Shown piece after piece: positions 46,103 to 56,270 of a DNA stretch of 64,000 nt. The stretch's first letter is position 1. Each line of letters opens with the position of its first letter. The DNA is taken from contig NZ_JAGIOO010000001.1 of NCBI RefSeq assembly GCF_017876755.1, forward strand, positions 2,852,001 to 2,916,000, read 5' to 3'. The position numbers and the translations under genes were made by a program. Below the pieces are notes generated by a model, which was given only the letters and a program-made list of their open reading frames with translations, ran no database searches and was not told the origin of the DNA. The DNA is from Crossiella equi (GTDB lineage: Bacteria; Actinomycetota; Actinomycetes; Mycobacteriales; Pseudonocardiaceae).

Positions 46103-47020
46103 TCAGCCGACGCCGCCGCCAGCCTCACCGGTGCGCATACCGGTGGCGGCCATCGGGTCGGGCTTGTCGATGTGATCTTCCTTGGCACCGCGCGGGGGAC
46201 GGCTGCGGCGGGAGGCCCGCTTGTCCAGCGCGGTGGCGCCCAGGCCGAGCAGACTGTTGACGATCACGTAGATGATGCCGATGACCAGCATCGTCTGGAT
46301 GACGTTGTTGTCGTACTCGTTCGGCAGGATGCGGAACTGGCGCATCAGGTCCGGGAAGGCCAGCACGGCTCCGCCGAGCGCGGTGTCCTTCACGATGACC
46401 GCGATCTGGCTGACGATCGCGGGCAGCATGAGGGTGACGGCCTGCGGCAGCAGGATCATCCGCATGGTCTGGCCCTTGCGCATGCCCAGCGCCACCGAGG
46501 CCTCGCTCTGGCCCTTCGGCAGGGCCAGGATGCCCGCGCGCACCACCTCGGCCAGCACCGAGGCGTTGTACAGCACCAGGCCGGTGACCACGGCGAACAG
46601 CGGGCGGTCGTCCCGGCTGACGTCGGTGAAGTAGGCGTAGAACTCGTTCGCGAACACCATCAGGATCAGCACCGGGATGGCGCGGAAGAACTCGACGACG
46701 GTCGCGGCGGGCCAGCGGATCCACACGTGGTCGGACAGGCGCGCGATGCCGAAGATGGCACCGATGGGCAGTGCGATGAGCACCGCGAAGAACGCCGCCT
46801 TGAGCGTGTTGAGCAGACCGGGCAGCAGGAACTCGGTCCAGATCGTGCTCTCGGTGAAGAACGGGGTCCACAGCTCGGGGCGCAGCTGGTCCTTCTCGGC
46901 CAGCTTGGTGAACACCCAGTACCCCGCCGCGACGAGCACAAGGGCGAAGACGATGGTGTAGACGACGTTGCGGGCCTTGGCCTTCGGACCGGGCGCGTCG
47001 TACAGGACGGAGGTGCTCAT
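46103..47020 (-). CDS. gluD: Glutamate ABC transporter permease GluD
   Basis: Membrane subunit of the polar amino acid importer, 305 residues. It has an N-terminal cytosolic part, then five helices. The EAA-type loop reads 'SVALGMRKGQTMRMILLPQA'. It carries an extra basic C-terminal tail ([13 protein letters not shown]...). The ATG at 47020 overlaps gluC by 4 bp. Order and sizes match the gluABCD operon of corynebacteria. Confidence 0.92.
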   Translation of the reverse strand: MSTSVLYDAPGPKAKARNVVYTIVFALVLVAAGYWVFTKLAEKDQLRPELWTPFFTESTIWTEFLLPGLLNTLKAAFFAVLIALPIGAIFGIARLSDHVWIRWPAATVVEFFRAIPVLILMVFANEFYAYFTDVSRDDRPLFAVVTGLVLYNASVLAEVVRAGILALPKGQSEASVALGMRKGQTMRMILLPQAVTLMLPAIVSQIAVIVKDTALGGAVLAFPDLMRQFRILPNEYDNNVIQTMLVIGIIYVIVNSLLGLGATALDKRASRRSRPPRGAKEDHIDKPDPMAATGMRTGEAGGGVG

Positions 47021-47703
47021 CGCTTCACCGCCACCTTCTTGCTGACCCAGCCCAGGAACAGGCCGGTCGGCAGTGTGAGCACCACGAAGCCGAGTGCGAC
47101 GGTCGTGAAGACCAGGATGATGTTGTCACTTTCCTTCTCGATCATGCCCGACATCAGGGTCGCGGCCTCTACCACGCCGATCGCACTGGCCACCGTGGTG
47201 TTCTTCGTCAGCGCGATCAACACACTGGCCAGCGGCGCCACCACGGCCCGGAAGGCCTGGGGCAGCACGATCCGGCCGAGCGTCTGCCCGAACCCGAGGC
47301 CCAGCGCGCGAGCAGCCTCCGCCTGGCCGACCGGCACGGTGTTGATGCCCGCGCGGATCGACTCGCACACGAAGGTCGAGGTGTAGATGACGAAGCCGAG
47401 CACGGCCAAGCGGAAGTTGTTGGTGTCGGTGAAGGTCAGGTCACCGGGCACCTCCGCGTACAGCTTCACGCCGAGCACGTTGTACAGCGCCAGCGACATG
47501 GCCAGGATGACCAGCGTCAGCGGGGTGTTCCGGACGACGTTCACGTAGAACGTGCCGAACGCGCGCATGATCGGCACGGGGCTGACACGCATGCCCGCGA
47601 GCACCGTGCCCCAGATCAAGGAGCCGATCGCGGAGAACACCGTGAGCTGCACGGTGATCCAGAAGGCACCGAGCACGTCGTACTCGCTCAGGAAGTCAAG
47701 CAT
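47017..47703 (-). CDS. gluC: Glutamate ABC transporter permease GluC
   Basis: Partner permease of 228 residues with the HisMQ-type fold: 'MLDFLSEYDVLGAFWITVQLT' at the start and RALGLGFGQTLGRIVLPQAF as the ATPase-contact loop. Together with GluD it forms the channel for GluA/GluB. A hairpin separates it from gluB. Confidence 0.92.
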   Translation of the reverse strand: MLDFLSEYDVLGAFWITVQLTVFSAIGSLIWGTVLAGMRVSPVPIMRAFGTFYVNVVRNTPLTLVILAMSLALYNVLGVKLYAEVPGDLTFTDTNNFRLAVLGFVIYTSTFVCESIRAGINTVPVGQAEAARALGLGFGQTLGRIVLPQAFRAVVAPLASVLIALTKNTTVASAIGVVEAATLMSGMIEKESDNIILVFTTVALGFVVLTLPTGLFLGWVSKKVAVKR

Positions 47704-47729
47704 GGTCTCCTCGACCTGTAGGTGAACGA

Positions 47730-47763
47730 AGTGCCGGGCACGGTCACCACCGCACCCGGCACT
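47730..47763 (-). other. Intercistronic hairpin between gluB and gluC
   Basis: AGTGCCGGG, 16-base interval, CCCGGCACT lies between the gluB stop and the gluC start. A structure here could protect or partly terminate the message, giving more binding protein than permease, a common pattern in such operons. This is an inference. Confidence 0.6.
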
Positions 47764-47784
47764 CCGGGCTCAACTGGGTTCAGC

Positions 47785-48597
47785 TCACTTCTCGGTCAGC
47801 GCCGGGGGCTCGCCCGCCTTGAAGTCGGCGCCGAGGTTCTTCTCGATGGCCTTCTTCCACTCACCCGAGCTGTAGAACTTCTCGACCGCCTTGGCGATGT
47901 CGGCCTTGCGGGCGTCGCCCTTCTTGAGGCCGATGCCGTACTTCTCCTCGGAGAAGATCTTGCCGACCAGCTTGTACTTGCCGGGCTGCCCGGCGGCCAG
48001 GCCCGCGAGGATGGTCGCGTCCGTGGTGAGCACGTCGAGGGTGCCGGAGTCCAGGCCCGCCAGGCACTGGGAGTACCCGTCGACCTGCTGCAGCTGCGCC
48101 TGGTTGGCGAACTTGTTCTTCACGTTGTCGGCGGAGGTCGAGCCCTTCACCGAGCACAGCTTCTTGCCGTTGACCGACTCCGGGCCGGTGATGGCGGTGT
48201 TGTCCGCGCGGACGAGCAGGTCCTGGCCGGTGACCAGGTACGGGCCGACGAAGTCCACCTCGGCCTTGCGCTTGTCGGTGATGGAGTAGGTGGCGGCGAT
48301 GAAGTCGACGTCACCCTTCTTCAGCAGGCTCTCGCGGTCGGCCGACTTGGCCTCGGTCCAGGTGATGTTCTTGGCGTCGACACCCAGCTCCTTGGCCACG
48401 AAGGTGGCGATGTCCACGTCGAAGCCGGAGTAACCGGAGCCGGTCTTCTGGCCCAGGCCGGGCTGGTCGAACTTGATGCCGATCGTCAGCTTCTTGTCGG
48501 AGCCGCCGGACCCGCTGTTGCCACCACCGCAGGCGCCGAGGAGCGCGACCGCGGCAGCCACGGCCACACCCGCCTGGAGGACTCGGGTAACGCGCAT
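47785..48597 (-). CDS. gluB: Glutamate-binding lipoprotein GluB
   Basis: Periplasmic-type binding protein anchored to the membrane, 270 residues. The signal peptide ends in lipobox LLGAC. The mature part shows LTIGIKFDQPGLG, GYSGFDVDIATFVAKELG, GDVDFIAATYSITDKRK and DFVGPYLVTGQDLLV, all typical of family 3 glutamate/aspartate binders. I start at the ATG at 48597 because AAAGGGACAG precedes it. Confidence 0.93.
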   Translation of the reverse strand: MRVTRVLQAGVAVAAAVALLGACGGGNSGSGGSDKKLTIGIKFDQPGLGQKTGSGYSGFDVDIATFVAKELGVDAKNITWTEAKSADRESLLKKGDVDFIAATYSITDKRKAEVDFVGPYLVTGQDLLVRADNTAITGPESVNGKKLCSVKGSTSADNVKNKFANQAQLQQVDGYSQCLAGLDSGTLDVLTTDATILAGLAAGQPGKYKLVGKIFSEEKYGIGLKKGDARKADIAKAVEKFYSSGEWKKAIEKNLGADFKAGEPPALTEK

Positions 48598-48676
48598 CTG
48601 CTGTCCCTTTCGGATCATCTCAACAACTACGGGACGGGGGTCCCGACTGTTCATCTCGCTGCGTGGCCGCGGCGTT

Positions 48677-49432
<756 letters not shown>

Positions 49433-49473
49433 CAAACCTCCAGAGTCGGCACAACGCGGGGTGGTGGAACGAT

Positions 49474-49498
49474 GGCGGAAACCTAGGGGGCGGAAACC
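49474..49498. repeat. Direct repeat GGCGGAAACC in the glu/two-component intergenic region
   Basis: Two perfect copies of GGCGGAAACC start at 49474 and 49489, 15 bp apart, upstream of gluA. Spacing of about 1.5 helical turns might allow a dimer to bind; this is only suggestive. Confidence 0.4.
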
Positions 49499-49513
49499 AC
49501 ACCAGTCCAGGCC

Positions 49514-49542
49514 ACTTGAGTAAGACTTAGGGTCTCAAGTCT
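49514..49542. promoter_or_regulatory. Overlapping inverted repeats upstream of the response regulator
   Basis: ACTTGAG (49514-49520) pairs with CTCAAGT (49534-49540), and AGACTT (49523) pairs with AAGTCT (49537). Overlapping palindromes 40-65 bp before the response regulator start fit an autoregulatory operator, with the gluA promoter on the other side. Confidence 0.55.
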
Positions 49543-49579
49543 GTCACGGATGAGCCACGCGAGTCGGGAGGCACCACAC

Positions 49580-50248
49580 GTGCGGGTACTGCTGGTCGAG
49601 GACGACGACCGCGTTGCCGAGGCCTTGGAGCCCGCGCTGACCAGGCGTGGGATGGCTGTGACCCGCCTGCCCTCCGGCAAGGGCGTGCTTGAGGCCGCCG
49701 CCGCCGTGGACGTGGTGCTGCTCGACCTGGGCCTGCCCGATGTGGACGGTTTCGTCCTGTGCCGGGCCATCCGCGCGGCCAGCGACGTGGCCGTCATCGT
49801 GGTCTCCGCCCGCGGCGAGGTCGACGACCGCATCCTGGGCCTGCACTCCGGTGCGGACGACTACCTGGTGAAGCCGTACGACATCGGTGAGCTGGTCGCA
49901 CGCGTGCACGCCGTGCGCCGGCGGCGCGAGGGCGGCAGCCCGCCCGGGCCCGCGCTGACCTTCGGCGACGTCGAGGTCCACATGGGACGGCACGAGGTGA
50001 CCGTGGCGGGCGCGCCCGTCGCGCTCTCCCGCAAGGAGTTCCAGATGCTGGCCATGCTCGCCCAGGCCCGGGGCGCGGTCTGCACGCGGGAACGCATCAT
50101 CGCCGAGGTGTGGGGCCGCAGCTGGTCCGGGGCCAACCGCACGCTCGACGTGCACATCGCCACGCTGCGCACCAAGCTGGGCAGGCCGGACCTGGTGGCC
50201 ACCGTGCGCGGGGTCGGCTACCGCCTCGCCCTGCCCACCGAGGGCTGA
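49580..50248 (+). CDS. OmpR/PhoB-type response regulator
   Basis: A 222-residue regulator. The receiver domain has the acidic pair in LLVEDDD, the phospho-acceptor Asp49 in VVLLDLGLPD and the Lys in DYLVKPYD. A winged-helix DNA-binding domain follows: LSRKEFQMLAMLAQARGAVC, then LDVHIATLRTKLG and VRGVGYRL. I start at the GTG at 49580, which has GGGAGG eight bases upstream; an ATG at 49550 is in frame but lacks a site. It forms an operon with the kinase 4 bp downstream. Confidence 0.93.
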   Translation: MRVLLVEDDDRVAEALEPALTRRGMAVTRLPSGKGVLEAAAAVDVVLLDLGLPDVDGFVLCRAIRAASDVAVIVVSARGEVDDRILGLHSGADDYLVKPYDIGELVARVHAVRRRREGGSPPGPALTFGDVEVHMGRHEVTVAGAPVALSRKEFQMLAMLAQARGAVCTRERIIAEVWGRSWSGANRTLDVHIATLRTKLGRPDLVATVRGVGYRLALPTEG

Positions 50249-50252
50249 CCGC

Positions 50253-51644
50253 GTGCGCTCCCGGCTGCTCGTCATCGTGTTGTCGCTGGTCATCATCGTG
50301 CTGCTCGGCCTGGGCATCCCGCTCGCGCTGAACCTGGCCGGCATGGAGCAGCAGCGGCTGTTCCTGGACCGGGTCGGCGACACCAGCCGCTTCGCCTCGC
50401 TGGCCCAGAGCCCCCTGCTGGTGGACCGGCCGGACCTGATCCGCCCGGAGCTGGAGCGCTACCGGCAGGTGTACGGCATCTCCGTGCTGGTCACCGACCG
50501 GGACAAGAACGTGCTCGCCGCCTCGGACGGCGAGTTCAACCGCAACCACCCGGACGTGGAGCAGCGGCTGGCGCTGGCCCTGGCCGGGCGGGTGCCCGAG
50601 CCGGAGTCCATGGTGCTGCCGTGGACGACCGCGCCGCTGGTCATCGCCGAGCCGGTGCGCGTGGGCGGCGAGGTGCGCGGCGCGGTGGTCACCAGCTCGC
50701 CCACCGGCGGCACCCGGCTGCGCGTGCTGCTGTGGTGGAGCCTGCTCGCGGTGGCCGCGGTGGCCGTGCTGTTCCTCGGCGTGGCGCTCGCGCTGCCGGT
50801 GGTGCGGTGGACGCTGCGGCCGGTGCGCAGGCTGGACGAGGCCACCGGGCGCATGGTCGCCTCGGTGGTCAGCGGGCGGCCGGTGGAACCGGTCGGCGGG
50901 GACACCGGGCCGCCGGAGCTGCGGCACCTGACGCGGTCCTTCGACCAGATGGCGGCCAGCGTGAGCGACGTGCTGGCCGCGCAGCGCTCGTTCGTGGCCG
51001 ACGCCTCGCACCAGCTGCGCAACCCGCTGACCGCGCTGCGCCTGCGGCTGGGCAACCTGGACGGGCACGTGCACGCCGACTCGGTCGACCAGTACACCGC
51101 GGCCATGGAGGAGACGGTCCGGCTCAACCAGATCCTCGACGAGCTGCTCGCCATGGCCCGCGCGGAGGCCAGCTCCGTGGAGCCGGTGCCCGCCGAGGTG
51201 GACGAGGCGATCGCCGAGCGCGTGGACGCCTGGCGGGTGGTCGCGGCCGCGCGGGAGATCTCGCTGACCACGTGCACCGAGCCGGAGCTGTGGGCACTGG
51301 CGCCGCCGCGCGGGGTGGAGACCATCCTGGACGCGCTGCTGGACAACGCGCTGAAGTTCAGCCCGGACGGCTCGGCGGTGCAGGTGCGGGCCGAGGAGGT
51401 CGGCGGGCACGTGGTGCTGACCGTGCGCGACCACGGGCCCGGCCTGACCCCGGAGGAGCTGGAGCGGGCCACCGACCGGTTCTGGCGCTCGCCCAGCCAC
51501 CAGAACATCACCGGCTCCGGGCTCGGGCTGGCCATCGTCCGGCGCGTGGTGGAGCGCTCCGACGGCGCGGTCCGGCTGGAGCTGCCCGAGGGTGGCGGGC
51601 TGGCCGTGGTCGTCGAGCTGCCGGTGGTGGAGTTCCTGGACTGA
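50253..51644 (+). CDS. Membrane sensor histidine kinase
   Basis: A 463-residue kinase. Two helices (VIVLSLVIIVLLGLGIPLAL and VLLWWSLLAVAAVAVLFLGV) flank a short extracytoplasmic sensor region of about 115 residues. The HAMP-like segment is followed by the H-box ASHQLRNPLTALRLRLGNL, then N-box LLDNALKFSPDG, G1 VRDHGPGLTPEE and G2 GSGLGLAIVRR. The small sensor region has no recognised ligand fold. Likely partner: the response regulator just upstream. Confidence 0.92.
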   Translation: MRSRLLVIVLSLVIIVLLGLGIPLALNLAGMEQQRLFLDRVGDTSRFASLAQSPLLVDRPDLIRPELERYRQVYGISVLVTDRDKNVLAASDGEFNRNHPDVEQRLALALAGRVPEPESMVLPWTTAPLVIAEPVRVGGEVRGAVVTSSPTGGTRLRVLLWWSLLAVAAVAVLFLGVALALPVVRWTLRPVRRLDEATGRMVASVVSGRPVEPVGGDTGPPELRHLTRSFDQMAASVSDVLAAQRSFVADASHQLRNPLTALRLRLGNLDGHVHADSVDQYTAAMEETVRLNQILDELLAMARAEASSVEPVPAEVDEAIAERVDAWRVVAAAREISLTTCTEPELWALAPPRGVETILDALLDNALKFSPDGSAVQVRAEEVGGHVVLTVRDHGPGLTPEELERATDRFWRSPSHQNITGSGLGLAIVRRVVERSDGAVRLELPEGGGLAVVVELPVVEFLD

Positions 51645-51717
51645 CTTGACCTGGATCACGGTCGAGTTCTTTGATGCGAACGGGCTCTTTTACGATTCAG
51701 AACCTAGTTTGGTCTGG

Positions 51718-53118
51718 GTGAAGATCGCACTGGTTTCCGGCGACGGCCTCCCGGTCAGCGGCCTGCTGACCGTGTTCCGCAACGTGGTCGATCTGCTGGG
51801 CGAGGAGGCCGAGCTCCCCGTGCCCGCGGAGCTCGGCTACTCCTGGCGCCCGGACAAACCCGCGTTCTTCCCGCAGGGCCCGGCCAACGAGCGCGCCCCG
51901 GAGTGGCTGGACATCTCCACCGAGGTCCCGGTCGAGGGACCGGAGTTCGCCGAGGAACTGGTGGCCATCCGCAAGGCCATCGTGCACGCGGACTCGCTGA
52001 CCAAGGCCGAGCGCGCCTCGCTGCACGAGCGGATCGAGGCGCTGACCGGTCCGTACACCGAGTACTTCGGCAAGTGGCTGGCCAAGCACCGCCCGGACTG
52101 GGTGGTCGCGATCAACATGACGCTCTCCGACGCGGTGCCCGCGACGCTGGGCCTGCACCGGGCGGCGGCCTGGCACTACGACGCGCACGCGGGCGGCCTG
52201 CTGTTCTGGGACCACGACCTGTACGGCACCTACGCGGTGCACGAGGGCGACGAGCGGGTCTACCCGCACGCGCCGAACGAGTTCGTCCCGCTGCCGGGCA
52301 CGCACCCCAGCCACCGCTGGGCCGTGGTCTCCCCCGCGCTCCAGGTGGACGCGCGCTCCTACGGCACCGGCCTGGACCCGGTGTACGTGCCGAACGTGCT
52401 GCCCCGGGTGCCCGAGGGCGGCCTGACCGACGTGCACCGCGAGTTCCTCGCCCAGCAGGACCTGACTCCGGACCGTCCGGTCGTGCTGGTCCCGGTGCGG
52501 GTGTTCCGGGTCAAGGGCGTGGAGATCTCGGTGCGCCTGCTGGCGGCACTGCGCGAGGCGGCCCACCGCCGCGGCGAACCGGCCCCGGCGCTGCTGGTCT
52601 TCGGCGACCTGGGCGAGGACCCGGAGTACTCGGAGGAGGTGCTGGCCGCGGTCGCCGAGACCGGCACGGCCGCCGACATCCGCTTCCTCAACGGCGTCCC
52701 GCTGGGCACCCACCGCGACGCCACGGGCACCCTCCGCCTGGACGAGGTCGACCTGCTGCGCCTGGCCCGCGAGACCGGCGGCGCGGTGCTGTTCACCCCG
52801 AACCGCCCGGACGTGGAGAGCGTGGGCCTGGGCCCGGCGCTGGCCGCGGTGGCGGGCATCCCGAGCGCGGTCACCGCCTTCGACGCCTTCACCGACGTCT
52901 ACGGCCAGGACTTCCACTCCGTCCGGATCGGCCCGGACCTGGCCGCGGCCGCCGAGGAGCTGCTGTCCTGGAGCCAGGGGCGCCGCGAGGGCGCGTGCTG
53001 GGCCACCGGGGCGCTGGACGCCAACCGCGAGCGGGTGGCGGAGCTGTTCCCGGAGGGGCCGTGGCTCGCGCTGCTCGAGGAGCTGCGGCAGGCGGTGCCC
53101 GTGCGGAAGCAGTCCTGA
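51718..53118 (+). CDS. GT-B glycosyltransferase-like protein
   Basis: A 466-residue protein with two Rossmann halves, similar in layout to GT4 enzymes: N-terminal VKIALVSGDGLPVSG. The C-terminal half has VPVRVFRVKGVEISVRLLAAL, LLVFGDLG and TPNRPDVESVGLGPALAAVAGIPSAVT, where Glu in the last motif would bind the sugar-nucleotide. WHYDAHAGGLLFWDHD in the middle is distinctive. I start at the GTG at 51718. No clear ribosome site is present, and TAGTTT 8 bp before it might give a leaderless transcript. The donor and acceptor are unknown. Confidence 0.78.
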   Translation: MKIALVSGDGLPVSGLLTVFRNVVDLLGEEAELPVPAELGYSWRPDKPAFFPQGPANERAPEWLDISTEVPVEGPEFAEELVAIRKAIVHADSLTKAERASLHERIEALTGPYTEYFGKWLAKHRPDWVVAINMTLSDAVPATLGLHRAAAWHYDAHAGGLLFWDHDLYGTYAVHEGDERVYPHAPNEFVPLPGTHPSHRWAVVSPALQVDARSYGTGLDPVYVPNVLPRVPEGGLTDVHREFLAQQDLTPDRPVVLVPVRVFRVKGVEISVRLLAALREAAHRRGEPAPALLVFGDLGEDPEYSEEVLAAVAETGTAADIRFLNGVPLGTHRDATGTLRLDEVDLLRLARETGGAVLFTPNRPDVESVGLGPALAAVAGIPSAVTAFDAFTDVYGQDFHSVRIGPDLAAAAEELLSWSQGRREGACWATGALDANRERVAELFPEGPWLALLEELRQAVPVRKQS

Positions 53119-53119
53119 C

Positions 53120-54082
53120 CTACACCTTGCTGTCCCGGTAGTACCGGAGCGCGCCCTCGTGCAACGCGATCGGCGAGGTCTCGATCGCGCTGCGGGGGTC
53201 CAGCGACCGGGCCACCTCGTTCTCCGCCACGAGCCGGTCCCGCCCCTGGAACAGGGCGCTGACCAGGGCTTCGGCCACGTCGGCGGACAGCGCCTCGGTG
53301 GCCAGCAGGAAGTTGCGGACCAGCAGGGTGGTGACCGGACCGGAGGGCGGGCCCTGCGCCGGGCCCGGGCGGTAGGTGGAGGTGGGGACGGTGGCCGAGC
53401 CGTAGACCTCGGAGTAGCGGGTGAGCAGACCGGGCAGGACGTCGCCCAGGTCGAGCATGCGGACCGGGACCTTCTTGGTGAACTCCACGACGGTCTTGGT
53501 GGGCAGGCCGCCCGACCAGAAGAAGCCGTCCAGGCCGCCGTTCTGGAGCTGGGCCATCGAGTCGCCCAGGTCGGTGGGGACCTGGGTCATGTCGGCGGCG
53601 GTGAGCCGGACCTCGGCCAGCAGGCGGTCGCCGATCAGGCGGGTGCCCGAGGTCTCCGAGCCCACGCCGATGCGCAGGCCCCGCAGGTCGGCCAGGCGGC
53701 GGGCCCGGGAGTCCTCGCGCACGAAGACGTGGAAGTAGTCGTCGTGGATGCGGGCCAGGGCCCGCAGCGCCCGGCCCGGCTGCTGGCCGTCCAGGGCCCG
53801 GACCGCCGCGTCGGCGGCGGCGAAGGCCAGGTCGACCTGGCCGCCCTCCAGGCGGTTGAGCGCGTCCACCGAGCCCGCGGTGTCCTTGACCTGCGGGTTC
53901 GCCCCGTAGTCCTGTTCCAGTGAGCCCGCCAGGGTCGTGCCCAGCTGGTAGTACACGCCCGCCTTGCCGCCGGCGGCGAAGGTCAGGCTCACTCCCGACA
54001 GCGGGCTCGAGCAGCCGCCCACCGTCAGCACGGCGGCCAGGACGAGCAGGAGAGCGAGGACTCGGCGGGCTGCACTGGGCAC
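53120..54082 (-). CDS. TAXI-family (TRAP-associated) solute-binding lipoprotein, orphan
   Basis: A 320-residue lipoprotein with lipobox LTVGGC and a TAXI-type fold: [17 protein letters not shown], '[20 protein letters not shown]', [20 protein letters not shown] and [18 protein letters not shown] proteins usually work with a TRAP permease, but none is encoded in this window. Its ligand is not predictable. The gene starts with a GTG at 54082; codons upstream at 54121 run into the miaB leader. It ends 1 bp after the GT-B gene's stop (convergent). Confidence 0.86.
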   Translation of the reverse strand: MPSAARRVLALLLVLAAVLTVGGCSSPLSGVSLTFAAGGKAGVYYQLGTTLAGSLEQDYGANPQVKDTAGSVDALNRLEGGQVDLAFAAADAAVRALDGQQPGRALRALARIHDDYFHVFVREDSRARRLADLRGLRIGVGSETSGTRLIGDRLLAEVRLTAADMTQVPTDLGDSMAQLQNGGLDGFFWSGGLPTKTVVEFTKKVPVRMLDLGDVLPGLLTRYSEVYGSATVPTSTYRPGPAQGPPSGPVTTLLVRNFLLATEALSADVAEALVSALFQGRDRLVAENEVARSLDPRSAIETSPIALHEGALRYYRDSKV

Positions 54083-54152
54083 CGGTTCATCCTGCCAGGC
54101 GCGGGGTTCTACCCTGGACATCCGAACCGGGAAACCGGGAAAGGACGAGCAG

Positions 54153-55631
54153 GTGACACGCAGTTACGAGATCCGCACGTACGGCTGCCAGATGAACGTG
54201 CACGACTCCGAGCGGCTCGCGGGCCTGATGGAGGACGCGGGCTACGTTCGGGCCGGTACCGGCGACGGCGCCGACGTCGTCGTCTTCAACACCTGCGCGG
54301 TGCGGGAGAACGCCGACAACCGGCTCTACGGCAACCTCGGTCACCTGCGCCCGGTCAAGGACGCGCACCCGGGCATGCAGATCGCGGTCGGCGGCTGCCT
54401 CGCGCAGAAGGACCGCGGCGAGATCGTCAAGCGCGCGCCATGGGTGGACGTGGTGTTCGGCACGCACAACATCGGCTCGCTGCCGGTGCTGCTGGAGCGC
54501 GCCCGGCACAACGCCGAGGCCCAGGTCGAGATCCTGGAGTCGCTGGAGACCTTCCCGTCCACGCTGCCCGCGCGCCGCGACTCGGCGCACTCGGCGTGGG
54601 TGTCGATCTCGGTGGGCTGCAACAACACCTGCACCTTCTGCATCGTGCCCTCGCTGCGCGGCAAGGAGAAGGACCGCCGTCCCGGCGAGATCCTGGCCGA
54701 GGTGCAGGCGCTGGTGGCCGAGGGCGTGCTGGAGGTGACGCTGCTCGGGCAGAACGTCAACTCCTACGGCGTGGAGTTCGGCCAGCGCACCGCCTTCTCC
54801 GAGCTGCTGCGCGCCTGCGGCCAGGTCGAGGGCCTGGAGCGCGTGCGCTTCACCTCCCCGCACCCCAAGGACTTCACCGACGACGTCATCGCCGCGATGG
54901 CCGAGACGCCGAACGTGTGCCCGCAGCTGCACATGCCGTTGCAGTCCGGTTCGGACCGCGTGCTCAAGGCCATGCGCCGCTCGTACCGCAGCGACCGGTT
55001 CCTGTCCATTGTGGACAAGGTGCGCGCGGCCATGCCGGACGCGGCCATCACCACCGACATCATCGTCGGCTTCCCCGGGGAGACCGAGGAGGACTTCCAG
55101 GGCACGCTCGACGTGGTCGCCGCCTCCCGCTTCTCCTCGGCGTTCACCTTCCAGTACTCCAAGCGCCCCGGCACCCCGGCGGCGACCATGGCGGACCAGC
55201 TGCCCAAGCAGGTCGTGCAGGAGCGCTACGACCGCCTGATCGCGTTGCAGGAGCAGATCTCCTGGGAGCTCAACCGCGAGCAGGAGGGCAGGGTCGTCGA
55301 GGTCGTGGTGTCGGAGGGCGAGGGCCGCAAGGACACCGAGACCCGCCGCCTGTCCGGCCGGGCCCGCGACGGCCGCCTGGTGCACTTCAGGACCGACCGC
55401 ACCGACATCCGGCCCGGGGACGTGGTCACCACCACGGTCACCTACGGTGCGCCGCACAACCTGATCGCGGACAGCGACCTGCTCTCCCACCGCCGCACCC
55501 GTGCGGGCGACAACTGGGAAGCCGGGCGCAGGCCGAAGACCTCCGGCGTCACGCTGGGCCTGCCGTCCTTCGGCGCGCCAGCGGTGGCGCCGGCACCAGC
55601 GGGAGTGGGCGGATGCAGCGTCAGCCGGTGA
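54153..55631 (+). CDS. miaB: tRNA-2-methylthio-N6-dimethylallyladenosine synthase
   Basis: Radical SAM enzyme that methylthiolates i6A37 made by MiaA. The 492-residue protein has the N-terminal UPF0004 domain with cysteines in [25 protein letters not shown] and VGGCLAQ. The radical [14 protein letters not shown] cluster follows, and then the C-terminal TRAM domain with [12 protein letters not shown]. The GTG at 54153 follows AAAGGACGAG. It overlaps the next gene by 19 bp. In mycobacteria the same pair lies near miaA and dapF. Confidence 0.95.
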   Translation: MTRSYEIRTYGCQMNVHDSERLAGLMEDAGYVRAGTGDGADVVVFNTCAVRENADNRLYGNLGHLRPVKDAHPGMQIAVGGCLAQKDRGEIVKRAPWVDVVFGTHNIGSLPVLLERARHNAEAQVEILESLETFPSTLPARRDSAHSAWVSISVGCNNTCTFCIVPSLRGKEKDRRPGEILAEVQALVAEGVLEVTLLGQNVNSYGVEFGQRTAFSELLRACGQVEGLERVRFTSPHPKDFTDDVIAAMAETPNVCPQLHMPLQSGSDRVLKAMRRSYRSDRFLSIVDKVRAAMPDAAITTDIIVGFPGETEEDFQGTLDVVAASRFSSAFTFQYSKRPGTPAATMADQLPKQVVQERYDRLIALQEQISWELNREQEGRVVEVVVSEGEGRKDTETRRLSGRARDGRLVHFRTDRTDIRPGDVVTTTVTYGAPHNLIADSDLLSHRRTRAGDNWEAGRRPKTSGVTLGLPSFGAPAVAPAPAGVGGCSVSR

Positions 55632-56107
55632 AGGACGAGGGGTTCGACGACATGGCCGAGTTCGCCGAGGAGCTCAAGGAAGCCGAACGCGCCGCGCAGC
55701 GCCGCATCGACCCGCCGGGCCGCAACGCCATGGTCATCGCGGGCGCGGTGTTCGTGCTGCTGTGCTCGGCGCTGCTGCCCTGGGTGGGCGACGCGGCGGG
55801 CTGGCAGGTCGTGCTCGGCCAGACCGACCCGGCGCTGAAGATCGGTGTGCTGCCCCGCGTGTTCGGCGGGTTCGCCATCGTCTTCGGCGTGCTGCTCACC
55901 GCGCTCACCCTCAGCGTGCGGTTGTGGGCGATGAGCTGGGCGGCCACCCTGGGCTGCTGGCTGGGCGTGATGTTCGGCCTGCTGTCGGTGTGGACGCGGC
56001 AGACCGTGATCGACGCGCCCGGCCCGAACTTCGGGCTGTTCGTGGCGATCCTGCCGCTGGCGGTCCTGGGCACGCAGTGGTTCCGGCTGTCCTGGAACCG
56101 GCAGTGA
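55613..56107 (+). CDS. Conserved four-helix membrane protein next to miaB
   Basis: A 164-residue protein, cytoplasmic up to residue 36 (acidic, [16 protein letters not shown]), then four membrane helices beginning [21 protein letters not shown]. It corresponds in position and size to the conserved transmembrane protein beside miaB in mycobacteria (Rv2732c, from memory). Its start overlaps miaB by 19 bp, so they are co-translated. Function is unknown. Confidence 0.85.
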   Translation: MQRQPVKDEGFDDMAEFAEELKEAERAAQRRIDPPGRNAMVIAGAVFVLLCSALLPWVGDAAGWQVVLGQTDPALKIGVLPRVFGGFAIVFGVLLTALTLSVRLWAMSWAATLGCWLGVMFGLLSVWTRQTVIDAPGPNFGLFVAILPLAVLGTQWFRLSWNRQ

Positions 56108-56230
56108 AAGAACTCCTGAGCGTTGACGGCGAATGCCGTAGAAGGTAAAGCCCACTGCCCGCGCGTCCTGAGCGCCGCGCTGGCCACCACGGGGCTGGCC
56201 GCCCTGCCCGCGACCGCCGCCGAACAGACC

Positions 56231-56261
56231 GAAGGCCCCGGCTCTCGCTGCCGGGGCCTTC
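56231..56261. terminator. Bidirectional terminator between membrane protein and sdhB
   Basis: GAAGGCCCCGGC, seven-base loop, GCCGGGGCCTTC forms a perfect 12-bp stem between convergent transcription units. The remaining 56108-56270 sequence holds no supported gene; a short Ala-rich ORF there lacks a ribosome site. Confidence 0.88.
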
Positions 56262-56270
56262 GTGGCGTGC

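Noticed and set aside
53120-54082. TRAP transporter operon
   Set aside because: Only the TAXI binding protein is present; no DctM/DctQ-type membrane gene is encoded on either side in the window.
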